From NCBI RefSeq assembly GCF_029542785.1, contig NC_083374.1:372001-436000 (forward strand): a stretch of 64,000 bases of DNA, in the 5' to 3' direction. Source of the DNA: Malassezia japonica. Lineage: Eukaryota; Basidiomycota; Malasseziomycetes; Malasseziales; Malasseziaceae. Numbering within the stretch: position 1 is the first letter of the stretch; each line of letters starts with the position of its first letter. Position numbers and translations under genes: made by a program. Under the pieces are notes generated by a model. It was not told the DNA's origin, did no database searches, and was given only the letters and a program-made list of their open reading frames with translations. This document shows, piece after piece, positions 29,762 to 39,757 of this stretch.

Positions 29762-30294
29762 TTACTTCTGCTGAGCAGACCAGACGTTGCGGATCACTGA
29801 GGGTTAGTATATTGCCCGCGAAAAGGCGAAGCGATGTTGCAGCGGTCTGACGCTCGACGTGCTCATGGACAGGAGCCAGCGAGCTCTTATCCGCTATACG
29901 TCAATGTGCGCTCCATTAAAAATGGAATCCTGCCCCCGGCATAGAGAGGAATTGCTTCCGTGCCAGGCGCAGACTGTCTGGAGCAAAATGCTGCCGCGCA
30001 TCGCTTCGCCTTGTAAGTGTACGTACGGCCGAGCTCCTGGGTAATACGGTTGAGCGAGTCGTCGCTCTCACCTTGGTGGCGGATGAAGCCAGCAATGGGG
30101 AGGTTGGTGGTCTGGCCGGGGATCATCTTGCCGTTCTCGTCGACGTCGGCAATGGCGATCTGGACCGAAGCGTGGTCCTTGGCCTCAATGAGACGGCCAG
30201 TAGCCGCGCACTTGCGGGGCACGTAAAGGTCAACAAGCTCTCCCTACTCGTTAGCACGCCCCCAAAAGGCAACACCTACGTGGTCGTTCTCCAT
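29762..30294 (-). CDS. RPS21: Cytosolic ribosomal protein eS21, three exons with a 230-nt hairpin intron
   Basis: Small-subunit ribosomal protein, 88 aa, the normal length. Exons 30280-30294 (15 nt), 30027-30243 and 29762-29796 (35 nt). The spliced protein starts MENDHGELVDLYVPRKC and ends NRITQELGLIRNVWSAQQK, the expected eS21 C-terminus. Intron 1 is 36 nt. Intron 2 (29797-30026, 230 nt) has a GTACGT donor, a CTAAC branch at 29803-29807 and a CAG acceptor. Reading through intron 2 instead gives a 123-aa protein with an unrelated tail, so splicing is clearly favoured. Divergent from ATX1 over 129 bp. Confidence 0.93.
29823..30012 (-). repeat. 14-bp perfect inverted repeat inside eS21 intron 2
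   Basis: Arms AAGGCGAAGCGATG at 29823-29836 on the plus strand and its complement at 29999-30012. In the transcript the 5' arm begins 14 nt after the donor and the 3' arm ends 15 nt before the branch motif. A second GCAGC/GCTGC pairing extends the stem inward after a small internal loop. The enclosed loop is 162 nt. Confidence 0.85.
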
Positions 30295-30348
30295 GGTGGT
30301 GTCGGTGGGGGACCATTGCGCGAAGGTCGCTGCCTCCAAAGACAATCT

Positions 30349-30354
30349 CACGTG
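30349..30354. promoter_or_regulatory. CACGTG palindrome in bidirectional promoter (eS21 / ATX1)
   Basis: CTCACGTGAC, 55 bp from the eS21 ATG (30294) and 70 bp from the ATX1 ATG (30424). Confidence 0.6.
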
Positions 30355-30423
30355 ACACGTATAGTTCAAGAAACTTTAGTCAGAATGACGCAACACGAGC
30401 CCCGCGCGTTCTCCACACGGACC

Positions 30424-30691
30424 ATGGCGGTGGGTAGCGCGCACTGACGCAGGATCATCACTATCACTTTAACGTGAAGATGTCGTGCTCGGCGTGCTCG
30501 GGCGCGATCGAGCGTGTTCTCTCGAAGCTCGAGGGTAAGTCGCTCGCTCTGCTCACCCAGGTGTCACCTCGTACGACGTCTCGCTCGAGCAGCAGACCGT
30601 CGACGTCCACGCCACCGTCCCGTACGACACGGTGCTCGAAAAGATCAAAAAGACGGGCAAGGAAGTGATCTCGGGCAAGGAGGTAGCCTAA
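30424..30691 (+). CDS. ATX1: Copper metallochaperone ATX1, three exons with a 6-nt first coding exon
   Basis: Delivers Cu(I) to the Golgi P-type ATPase (Ccc2 type). 72 aa, the normal length. Exons 30424-30429 (just ATGGCG), 30453-30534 and 30561-30691; introns of 23 nt (CTGAC) and 26 nt. The protein starts MADHHYHFNVKMSCSACSG with the MxCxxC copper site and continues KLEGVTSYDVSLEQQTVDV and KIKKTGKEV, the Atx1 pattern. Too heavily split to appear as one ORF. Its stop is 8 bp from the convergent stop of the OPT gene. Confidence 0.93.
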
Positions 30692-30699
30692 TGTATCTA

Positions 30700-32865
30700 T
30701 TAACAGCCTCCGGCACATCCATATCGACACCCATAGCACGTGAGCGGCTGCGCGTTGTTGCTCGTGAGCATCAGCCCCGCGATGCTGGCAAAGCCCTCGC
30801 CGAGCACAAAGCCCGACGCGACGACAATCACCAGCAGCTGGCCTAGCTCGTTAGACACTTTTTTGCGCTGCACGTAGCGTGCGTACCACGCAGCGCCGAT
30901 GCCGCCCAGTAGGCGCGCAAGCGAAAAGTTGGGCGTGTTCATGATGCCGGTCGCAAAGGCAATGCCGCTGGGGAACGCCAGCGCGCAGTGCTCCCAGATC
31001 GCCGCGGGCTCGTGCCGCCGCCGGGGGGAACGCTCGCGGCGCAGGCGCCGGCTGCGCGCGATCGCATGCAGAATGCCCGTCACACCAAAGAGCACAAAGA
31101 AGAGAATCATAAAGGTCGGCACGGTGCTCGGCAGCGTGCCTTGGTTGATCAGACGTGCGAGATTCAGCCAGATCGTCGCCGTCGGTGCGGGAAACTGGGG
31201 GCCGGGGATGGGGTACGTCGAGCGATAGATCGAGTAGCCAAAGACGGTAAAGGCAATGCCGAGCAGGCTACCCAGCAGCTGGCCACGGAACTGGTTCCAG
31301 GGCGCGACGCCAACTAGGTGGCCCGTCTTGTAGTCCTGCATCAGCTCACCGGCCTGCATCGCGCCAGACTCGGCAATGGCACCCGCAATCAGGTTCGCCA
31401 CCACGTTGCCAGGCTGCAGTGCGCCGTAGAGCAGCTGGCTGATCTTTGCCACGCCGCTCACCGGATTCAAGTCGGTCTCGCCGAGGGCGCGCACGGCGAG
31501 CACGGAAAAGAGACTCGCGAGAATGAACGCGACAAACGTTGCCCACGCCGCAATGTGCGAGCCAACGGCGCCGGCGACGGCAATCACGCCGACAATGCTC
31601 GAAATAATCAGGCCGCCCACGACCCAGCTCATGGGCGTCTTGCGGTGCGGCGGCTCGTCGTCGTCCTCGGGCAGCGTGACATCCGACGCGTTCGCGTCGT
31701 TCATCAGACGCTCGCGCTCGCCGGCGCGCTGCTCCGCGCCGCTCCACCAGTCGGTAAAGTCACGCGTGCCGGACGAGATGATGAGCGTCACGACGCCGAT
31801 AATGCTTTCTGCACACATCACCGCGAGCGAAACCCAGAGGATCCAACCGCGGCCGCCATCCTCTGGGTCGAGCGGCTCGCCCTGCGTCCAGTGAAAGTGG
31901 TGCGCGAGTGGCGAAAGAATGCCCCAGCCGACCAATGCGCCGAGCACCATGTGCACCGAGGTCGGGAGGCCCATAATCATCCCCTGGCCGATATAACTAA
32001 AGGACGGCGTAAACCACCAGCCCCAGCGCGTGAGCGAGTCGCCCGGCGGCGAGAGCAGATCAAAGACTGGCAATGCGTAGAGCACCGGCACAAAAAAGGA
32101 TGCGAGTGTCACGGTGCAAGAAAGAGCGAGCGAGCCGATGAGCACGGCCCAGCTCCGCTTGACCTCGTCGTTGCTTACGTCCGACGGGAGTGCGACGCCC
32201 GAGCCCTCTTCGGTCCCTTGCACGGGCTCCGATACCGGGATCGGATTGCGTTTGAGGGGCGTGCGGTGCAGCAGCGACACGAGCTGCGCCGTCGCCGACC
32301 CGCTGGGAAACGGCAATTTCTCCTGCAAAATCATCGGCTCGCGCAGCGGGCTTGCGAAGAAAATGCCGGCGCTGGGTGAGTGCGTCATACGTACAAGGCC
32401 AGGCCAAAGGTCCAGAGCCAGAGCGACACCTGCGAGAAAATGAGCGGGCCGACGCCGTCCTGCTCCTCGTCGAGCAGGCCCAGCGCCGGGAGCACGCCGA
32501 TCGCGCCCGAGACGAGGGGCAGCGAGCCGATGGCGCTTGCGACCGTCTGAATCACCACGTTCTCTTTCATGGTCAGCGGCGTGGACATGAGCACGATGCG
32601 GTAGCCCCCCACTTCGATCGACATCGGTATGAGCTTAAAGAGGGCGTAGCCCAACAAGCTGCCTTGTAGCGTCATGGTGCTGATCCATCCCGACTGCAGG
32701 CCGAGATAAAGATTGGTAAAGGTGATCAGCCCTCCGACCACGACCCCCATCAGGATAGCGCGGGGCTGCATTAGTCGCGCAGCGTACCGTCAATTCATCG
32801 TCGCACCGCCATGTAGTATGGCGCTCGGCCACGCGCGGCGGATCCGCGCCTTGCTCCGCGCTCAT
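30700..32865 (-). CDS. OPT-family transporter, YGL114W-like, three exons
   Basis: Predicted polytopic membrane transporter of the oligopeptide transporter superfamily; the substrate of the YGL114W branch is unknown. 706 aa. Exons 32788-32865, 32395-32765 and 30700-32371; introns of 22 nt (CTAAT) and 23 nt. Splicing gives ELTPRAILMGVVVGGL, then FTNLYLGLQSGW and FGLAFAGIFFASPLREPMI with FPSGSATAQLV, all OPT hallmarks. About a dozen or more hydrophobic helices. A His/Asp/Glu-rich loop at about 300-340 is polar. ATG 32865 is the first in-frame Met; the frame extends upstream only to a TTG. Confidence 0.87.
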
Positions 32866-32918
32866 CGACCGTGGCGGCTGACTCGGTTCGACCTCCACAT
32901 GCAAAAATTATGGTACAG

Positions 32919-34577
32919 CTACGTCGAGGCGGCGGCGAGGGCGGAGCGGGCGAGGATCATTTCCAGGGCGCCGTTTACCTGCGTGAGTTGCGTCTGTAGA
33001 CGCATCTCCTCCGCAAGCTTGCTCCAAATACGGCCGAACAGATCGTCAATGATCGGCGACTGGCCCAGCACCGAGGCGTAGGTGTCGATGACCATGTTCA
33101 GCGTGTCGCACACCAGGCTCGTGTACTGCGGGTTGGTCGCGTGGCGCAGTAGGAAGCGCAGCAGAGGCTCGAGCGTCACGTCGTCGCGCCCGGAAATGGC
33201 GCGGCGCAGACCGTCGGCCTGGCCGCTCGGCGAACGGCGGATGAGCTCCATGAGCAGCGCAAACGTCACACTGGCGGGTACGCCGTGCTGCAGACTCGCG
33301 TCGAGCGCGTCGCGGTAGCGGAATGCCTTGAGCAGCTGGTCGTACCGCTTGAGACGCTGCCGCCGCCGCGACTCGGCCGCCAGCTCCTCGCTGCCGGTCG
33401 CCGCCGAGGCGCGTGCCGGCGCATTCGCGGGCGTGGTATCGACAAAGTGCTCGTACGCACCGGTGCGGAACGCGTCGCGGCGACGCTCGCGGCTCTGCAG
33501 CTCGGAAGCCTTGAGCTCGCGCTTGCGGATGCACAGAGTGCCGTCCGCCATGCCGGTCGCGATATGGCTCTCGTCCGGCGCAACAGCTAGACTGAGGATC
33601 GGCGCGGGGTATCGCATCGTATGCGTCACACGATAGTCCTGGGCGGGGTCGTACACCTTGACGAGGTGGTCGAGACCCGCGCTCATCACGCGCATGCCGC
33701 CACTGCCTTGACTCGACGTGAAGCCGGCGCCCGAGTCGACCGACAGCGCGAGCGAGGTGATGGTCTTTTGGTGGTTCGAAATGGCGTGCGTGCAGCGGCC
33801 GCCACTCAGCAAATCCCACACACGCACCACCGGGCCGCCTGCGCTGAGCGCAATGCCGCCGCCGCCAGTGGGGTACACGAGCACGTCCTCGACCGGCGCG
33901 CCGTGCTCCATCTGCATCGCCTCGCCACCACGCTCGGCCATGCGCAGATCCCACAGGCGCACGGTCGAGTCGTATGAGCCAGAGAGCACGAGATTGGCAT
34001 TGTCGGGCGACACGGTCGCGGCACGCACATAGTCCGTGTGTCCTTCAAATGTGCGCACCTCGCGCTGCTCGGGCACGTCCCAGATGCGCACGGTACAGTC
34101 GTCCGAGGCAGTGAGCACCTGCGTGGGGTTCGGCGAGAACTTGGACACGTGTACCGGGAGCTGATGCCCGTGAAAGGTACGCAGAATCGTGCGCGAGTTT
34201 GTGTCAAAGATTTGCACTGTGCCATTGTCCTCGCCCGCGACCAGCAGGCGGGCGTCGGAGCGAAAGTGCGCGCTGCGCGCCACGTCCTTGAAGCGCGTAA
34301 TGGTCTTGACCACGCGGCTGGTGCGCATGCTGTATATCTGTACGCGCGTGCCGGTCGTCACCGCAAACCGGCTACGCGAGCTGCCGACCGCGCTCGAGCC
34401 TTCGTCTTCGCCGACGCTCGACGGGGTCGGCACAAAATTGATGCACGTCACCGGTGCAAACTCTTTCAAAAAGATGGGCGACTGGAACTGCTTGCGCCAG
34501 TACAGCGACTCAGATGGCTGCTGCAGCGCCGCACTCGGCGCCGCCGCCGCCGGCGCTCGCAACGGCTGGTACTCCAT
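32919..34577 (-). CDS. UTP15: U3 snoRNP subunit UTP15 (t-UTP), WD40 protein
   Basis: Component of the t-UTP/UTPA complex for 18S rRNA processing and rDNA transcription in the nucleolus. 552 aa. Starts MEYQPLRAP and has SESLYWRKQFQSPIFLKEF, a UTP15 hallmark. WD repeats follow (for example VSKFSPNPTQVLTASDDCTVRIWD, VLSGSYDSTVRLWDLR). The UTP15 C-terminal helical domain begins near KRYDQLLKAFRYRDALDASL. ATG 34577 chosen; the earlier frame begins at a GTG inside the divergent neighbour. Tandem upstream neighbour of the OPT gene reading the same way would start 54 bp after this stop. Confidence 0.92.
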   Translation of the reverse strand: MEYQPLRAPAAAAPSAALQQPSESLYWRKQFQSPIFLKEFAPVTCINFVPTPSSVGEDEGSSAVGSSRSRFAVTTGTRVQIYSMRTSRVVKTITRFKDVARSAHFRSDARLLVAGEDNGTVQIFDTNSRTILRTFHGHQLPVHVSKFSPNPTQVLTASDDCTVRIWDVPEQREVRTFEGHTDYVRAATVSPDNANLVLSGSYDSTVRLWDLRMAERGGEAMQMEHGAPVEDVLVYPTGGGGIALSAGGPVVRVWDLLSGGRCTHAISNHQKTITSLALSVDSGAGFTSSQGSGGMRVMSAGLDHLVKVYDPAQDYRVTHTMRYPAPILSLAVAPDESHIATGMADGTLCIRKRELKASELQSRERRRDAFRTGAYEHFVDTTPANAPARASAATGSEELAAESRRRQRLKRYDQLLKAFRYRDALDASLQHGVPASVTFALLMELIRRSPSGQADGLRRAISGRDDVTLEPLLRFLLRHATNPQYTSLVCDTLNMVIDTYASVLGQSPIIDDLFGRIWSKLAEEMRLQTQLTQVNGALEMILARSALAAAST

Positions 34578-34607
34578 GGGAGAAAGGCAAGCTGAATTTT
34601 TCGAGCG

Positions 34608-34613
34608 CACGTG
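34608..34613. promoter_or_regulatory. CACGTG palindrome in bidirectional promoter (UTP15 / beta-adaptin)
   Basis: GCACGTGAT, 31 bp from the UTP15 ATG (34577) and 25 bp from the adaptin ATG (34638). Confidence 0.6.
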
Positions 34614-34637
34614 ATACTCCACCACGACGCGCAGGCC

Positions 34638-36747
34638 ATGGCCGAGCCGGGGCGCGACCACAAGTTCTTCCAGTATGCGAGCGTCGAGGAGCTACATGCG
34701 GACCTGACGGCGGATAAGCGCGATAAGGGGTATGCGCGGAAGAAGGCGACGCTCAAAAAGATTATTGCAAATGCTACGATGGGCAACGACATGGCCCCCC
34801 TGTTTCCCGAAGTGGTGGAGTGCATCGAGATTCCTGCGGTGGACATCAAAAAGATGGTTTGTACGTATCGCATCTCACCCAGATTTGTACCTTGTGAACT
34901 ACGGGAAGTCGAACGAAGCGTACCTGCCGGCATGCGTCCGGGGGTTCCTCGCCGACTGCGCCGATCCCAACCCCATGATCCGTGCACTGGCGCTGCGGAC
35001 TATGGCCTATATCCAGAGCCCACTCATGTTTGATGCGATGGTCGTACCGCTGCGGCGCGCGATCCGCGACAAGGATCCATACGTGCGCAAGACGGCCGCG
35101 ATGTGCATCGCCAAGATGTACATTTACGATCGCAGACTCGTCCACGAGAACCAGTTTATCGAGAGCCTTCGTGACATGCTCGTGGATGAGAACTCGACTG
35201 TGGTATCGAATGCGGTCGCAGCGCTCTACGATATCACCGAGCGCAGCGACGAAATCCAGCTGTGCATCAACTACAATATTGCGGGGAAGCTCGTCGCGGT
35301 TCTCGGGCAGTGCTCGGAATGGGGGCAGACGTACATTCTCGAAATTCTTCTTTTTTTTGTGCCTGAATCGACGCATCAGGCAGAGCAGCTGGCAGAGCGC
35401 GTGAGCGTGCATTTGCAGCAGACAAGCGCATCGGTGATTCTCACAGCGTGCAAGGCCATCCTGTACCTAATGAACTACGTGGCCAGCGCCGAATTCCGCG
35501 AAATGCTCTCGAAGAAAATGAGCGCGGCTCTCGTCACACTGCTTACGTCTCCGCCCGAGCTGCAGTACGTGGCATTGCGCAATATCCTCTTGATTGTCCA
35601 ACGCAGGCCGCTCGTCCTGCACCACGATATCAAGTTTTTCTTTTGCAAGTACAACGATCCCCTATACATCAAGGTAACCAAGCTCGAAATCATCGGTCGA
35701 TTGGTCCACGAAGACAATGCATTGGTCGTCCTGCCAGAACTGCAGGACTATGCCTCGGAAATTGACGTGGACTTTGCCCGGAAGGCAGTGAGCACAATCG
35801 GCCGCATCGCTCTGCGCCTCGAAAAGGCCGCAGACAAGTATGTTGATGTGCTGCGGAATATGCTCGACGACGGCGCACCGTACGTGGTGCAAGAAGTGAT
35901 TATCGTGGCCAAGGACATCTTCCGCAAATACCCCGATCGCTACATTGGCTTGCTCAAGATTCTGTGCGAGCACCTCGGCGCGCTCGACGAGCCCCAGGCA
36001 AAGGTCGCGATGATCTGGATCCTGGGGCAGTACGCGGAACGAATTGAAAACAGCGAAGAGCTCCTCGACGACTTCCTCTACACGTTCCTCGAAGAGCCCG
36101 TGGAAATTCAGCTGGCCTTGCTCACGGCGACGGTCAAGCTGTTCTTGAAGCGGCCCAACGCAGGCAGCGCGTTGGTTCCCAAGGTGCTAAAATGGGCCAC
36201 GCAAGATGTCAAGAACCCAGACTGCCGCGACCGGGGGTTCATGTACTGGCGCCTGCTCTCCTCTGACCCAGCCATCGCCAAAAAGGTGGTGCTCACCGAG
36301 CTGCCGGTGATTGATACCAACAGCGAACGCTTGGATCGACAATTGTTGGATCAATTGCTGTTGCAGGGCAACAGCCTCGCTTCCGTCTTTCATCGCCTTC
36401 CGCAGACATTCATCAAGGGTGCCAAGGGACGCTACTTGGCCGACTCACCGGCACTCGAATCGAGTGCTAGGCGGTATGCCAGCCACCACTTGTACTATCC
36501 GCCTATGGCTCGGCCTACGATCACCGCTCCTGCGGGAGGTGACAAGCGAACTGCGCGGGGCCCCGACTCGCCCCGGCTCCTGCCCGAAATCGAGGGTTTG
36601 CAGGACCCAAACGATTCCAACTTCTCCGAGGTTTCCATCACGGAAACGGACGAGGATGTGACCCCTGCTCATTTGCCCAGCTCAACCTCTTTCAAAATTG
36701 GGCGGCCGTCTCCAAGCATACCTGCTGCCCTTGGTTCGCTTATTTAA
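34638..36747 (+). CDS. Beta-adaptin large subunit (AP-1/AP-2 type), two exons
   Basis: Clathrin adaptor large chain for Golgi/endosome or plasma-membrane sorting. 695 aa, typical for fungal forms lacking an ear. Exons 34638-34860 and 34883-36747; 22-nt intron (GTACGT, CTCAC). Splicing restores DIKKMVYLYLVNYG followed by DPNPMIRALALRTM, the AP-1/AP-2 beta signature rather than AP-3. HEAT-like helices run to about residue 590; the last ~100 residues are a hinge without an obvious ear domain. GC at third positions is visibly lower than in upstream genes, marking entry into the GC trough. Confidence 0.88.
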
Positions 36748-37092
36748 TTTTTTGGTCTTGTATAGCTAGGGAAGCATTTCCTCATTTCAGATCGGCGGAA
36801 GTCCGTGTTTATCTACAACGTGCTCTGCACCGGGGTGTATCAGCATTTTTTTGGCATACCAGAAAGCATACTCAGGCAAAAGTGCCCATGGCCTGCACGG
36901 AAGTCCGGCGCACGGACATTTACGCCAATGGTTTTGGACCACAAGATCGTCGTTCTGGCATGCAGGGCTCAGCGCCGGGTGGTTGGGCGCAAGAGGCTCT
37001 GGCCCCGGAGATGAGCGTCATGTACATCAGCTTTCGCTCTATTCTATATACAGAATAAACTTCGTCAAACATGAGTCCCCTTTACGCAAGCC
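36748..37092. other. 345-bp intergenic region upstream of the KRE6/SKN1 triplet
   Basis: AT-richer than the upstream genes. It contains CGCCAAT at 36923-36929, about 165 bp before the first KRE6-like ATG, and a TATATA-containing stretch near 37045. No gene recognised. Confidence 0.5.
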
Positions 37093-39029
37093 ATGTCCGA
37101 GCTCAGTTTTAAGGAGGAATCGGCGAAGCGGTCGAGTTACTCTACCTTGCACTCGAAAGATAAGGGTTCACCAGACTCGGGGAGCGCCGAAATGTTTCCC
37201 ATGATGCCTGTGAGTACTACTCAAAAGCACTCGCTCGGGAAGAAACTGCAACTTCCAGCGAGTTCCATTGCTACCGCAAACAAACTGTCTCCTACAAAGC
37301 AGCGTTTGTCATTCGCCCGAAATCGCAAGCACCTATCTATGCGCAGATATGACAAGCTATACAATGACCCTATTGCTACTCACACGTTCTTACCAGAGCC
37401 AGATGATGATTTCCATAAGCCCGATGACGTAAATGACCGGGCAAGGTATCCGACATGGTTGGGGATCATCAACGTTTTTACGATCACCTTGATTGTCTGC
37501 GCATTATTTGCATTGTTCTTGGTTTACCCAATCAGTTCGTATTTACGCCAGTATTATAGTAACTTGGAGTTGAAAACGAACGCAAATCAACTTCCAAAGT
37601 TACACCCACTCCCTCTTCGTCCATTGGTTGACCCAGAGACGCCAAAAGTGGCATTGACACGTACCAGTGAAACATCCAATGCCAAATACGAACTGGTTTT
37701 TTCGGACGAGTTCAATCATCCAGGTCGCACCTTCTGGCCGGGCGACGATCCTTTCTGGGAGGCTGGTAACTTTTGGTACGGTTCCACTTTCGATTACGAA
37801 TGGTACACCCCGGAAGCCATCAATACTACCTATGACCCTGCCACTGACAGTGGTGTTTTACAAATTACACTCGAAGAAGAGATTGAACATGGCCAGTTCT
37901 TCCGATCGGGAATGCTCCAGTCGTGGAACAAATTCTGTTTCCAGGGCGGTTATATTGAGACCTCGGTCGTGTTTCCAGGGGACGCCACGTCGCAAGGATA
38001 CTGGCCTGGATTTTGGCTTCTTGGAAATTTGGGCCGTCCAGGATACCCCGCCACAAACGATGGGATGTGGCCCTACGTATATGAAGGATGCGACGTCGGC
38101 ATTATGCCCAACCAAACAACAAAGGATGGGAAGGGTCCACCAGCAGCACTCACTGGCAGCACTGGTGGCAAGCAAATTTCCGTTCTGCCGGGAATGCGTC
38201 TTCCTTCATGTACTTGTCCTGGTGAGGATCATCCTGGACCGAGTCATCAAGTGGCACGCATGGCTCCAGAGCTGGATATCATGGAAGTCACCGTTGATCC
38301 TCAGTTAGGGGGGTCTTTTGCTTCGCAGTCCTTCCAAGTGGCACCGTTTGATAACAAGTACAACTGGGATGAGGACGACAGCTCATACAAGGTCTACAAT
38401 GATGACGAGTCTATCTCTCACAAAAATGGATGGAAGGGTGGCCATTTTCAAGAAGCACTCTCCGCACTCAGTAGGGTCCCTACTACCGCCTTTGAAAATG
38501 AAAAGAAGCCAGAATTCACAAAAATTGGAGTCGAATACGTCCCAGATTTTGACAATAAGGGACAAGGGTATATCACCTGGTACATTAACGGTACTCGTAC
38601 ATGGACCCTCTTTCCGGCGGCGTTAAATGCAAACGGTCCAACAGGTATTGGAAAACGCATCTTTCCAAAAGAGCCTATGTCCATCATCTTGAACTTGGGC
38701 ATTGCAGGCGGTTTCCAGGATGTCCGTACGTTTTCTCACTTGCGATGTACCTCTTACACTAGATTTTGACGGGGACAACAAAGTTAATTTCCCTGCCACT
38801 ATGAAATTTGACTATGTCGTATGTTTTATTGCTCATCTAGCGAGTCTATCAGCTTCAGGGCACCCCCGACAATCGCAGGTCCTGCGATCCTCCTGACTAT
38901 CCTACGAAAGCGTATATCGAGCGCCATCAGGATCTGTATTATAACAGTAATTTGACACGGTACTGGAGTGGCTCTGTACATGGAAAGCAAAATAATTGGC
39001 CCAAAAACCAGTTCCGGGATGGATGCTGA
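37093..39029 (+). CDS. KRE6/SKN1-family beta-1,6-glucan synthesis protein, copy A, three exons
   Basis: Type II Golgi/secretory membrane protein required for cell-wall beta-1,6-glucan in fungi (family knowledge). 625 aa. Exons 37093-38725, 38763-38818 (56 nt) and 38841-39029 (189 nt); introns of 37 and 22 nt. Cytosolic N-tail, one membrane segment near residues 120-145 (WLGIINVFTITLIVCALFAL), then the GH16 domain with FWPGDDPFWEAGNFWYG and the catalytic ExDxxE motif as ELDIME near residue 393. The C-terminus is DYVRVYQLQGTP to WPKNQFRDGC. Clearly lower GC and more divergent in its N-tail than copies B and C. Confidence 0.93.
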
Positions 39030-39757
39030 TGGTATTGATGTCGTCTTACATTTGGCAGCACCGATGATATTGTGATGTTTGAAATGTAAAGATTGTACTC
39101 TGCGAAATTTAGATACCGTATGACTACTCATCACAAGAATCTATATTCTAAATCAATTCTCCGGCAAGGGTTGATTATTGTTACCTTGCCAATGAAACCA
39201 TAAACCCTTTTCGCAATGCCCTGTTGTACAATATGAAACCTGACCAGCCAATAGCAGAACATGCCTTCATTTAGAAATGCTGCATTAATGCTACGTAACA
39301 TCAATCTAATTATCCCTTGAAGTTGAGAGTGTTTCCCTGAAGGGCAAGACCATCACAGTTTGTAGAAAAACGCTTGCATTTACTTACACTGAAAGGTCCT
39401 ACTCAGATCGTCAATTCCCCGATCTCAGAGAATGACACGGACTACCGAGGCGACCTGCGAGGCAACAGCTACCTGACTAGGCGATCGGGAAACAGCATTT
39501 GTCAGGCAAATTATTTTGCCCAATAATAGCACAATAATAGCTGCTAAGCCGAAGTATGTCCGGTGATTAGTGATCGCTTGAATTTTTCAAACGAACACGA
39601 GATGCGCCAATAAGACTAGCCCACCTCCACTGCTTGGCAGCGCTTGGCACATAAGCCCGGCTGCAGTGGGTTGGACGCGTTGCATCGAGCTTGGCGCGTC
39701 TTGTGGTTCGGTCCTCCGACAAACACTGCGGCTGTGTATCAAGTTCAAATTGGCGAC
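39030..39757. other. 728-bp AT-rich intergenic region between KRE6-like copies A and B
   Basis: GC is about 33-43% in the 60-base lines I counted, against about 60% for the window. No ORF of note on either strand. The last ~160 bp carry GATGCGCCAAT (39601-39611) and ACAAACACTG (39719-39728), both repeated upstream of copy C, so they are probably copy B's promoter. The rest is unexplained. Confidence 0.7.

Noticed and set aside
29797..30026. C/D or H/ACA snoRNA inside the eS21 intron
   Set aside because: No convincing C and D boxes; an ATAAGA hinge-like motif and an ACA exist but the surrounding hairpins do not fit well enough to call.
29887..30222. Continuous 111-codon reading of eS21 without the second intron
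   Set aside because: Gives a protein too long with an unrelated tail; splicing 29797-30026 restores the conserved LIRNVWSAQQK end at the normal length. A 17-nt intron at 30010-30026 was also considered and dropped because no stop follows in a sensible place.
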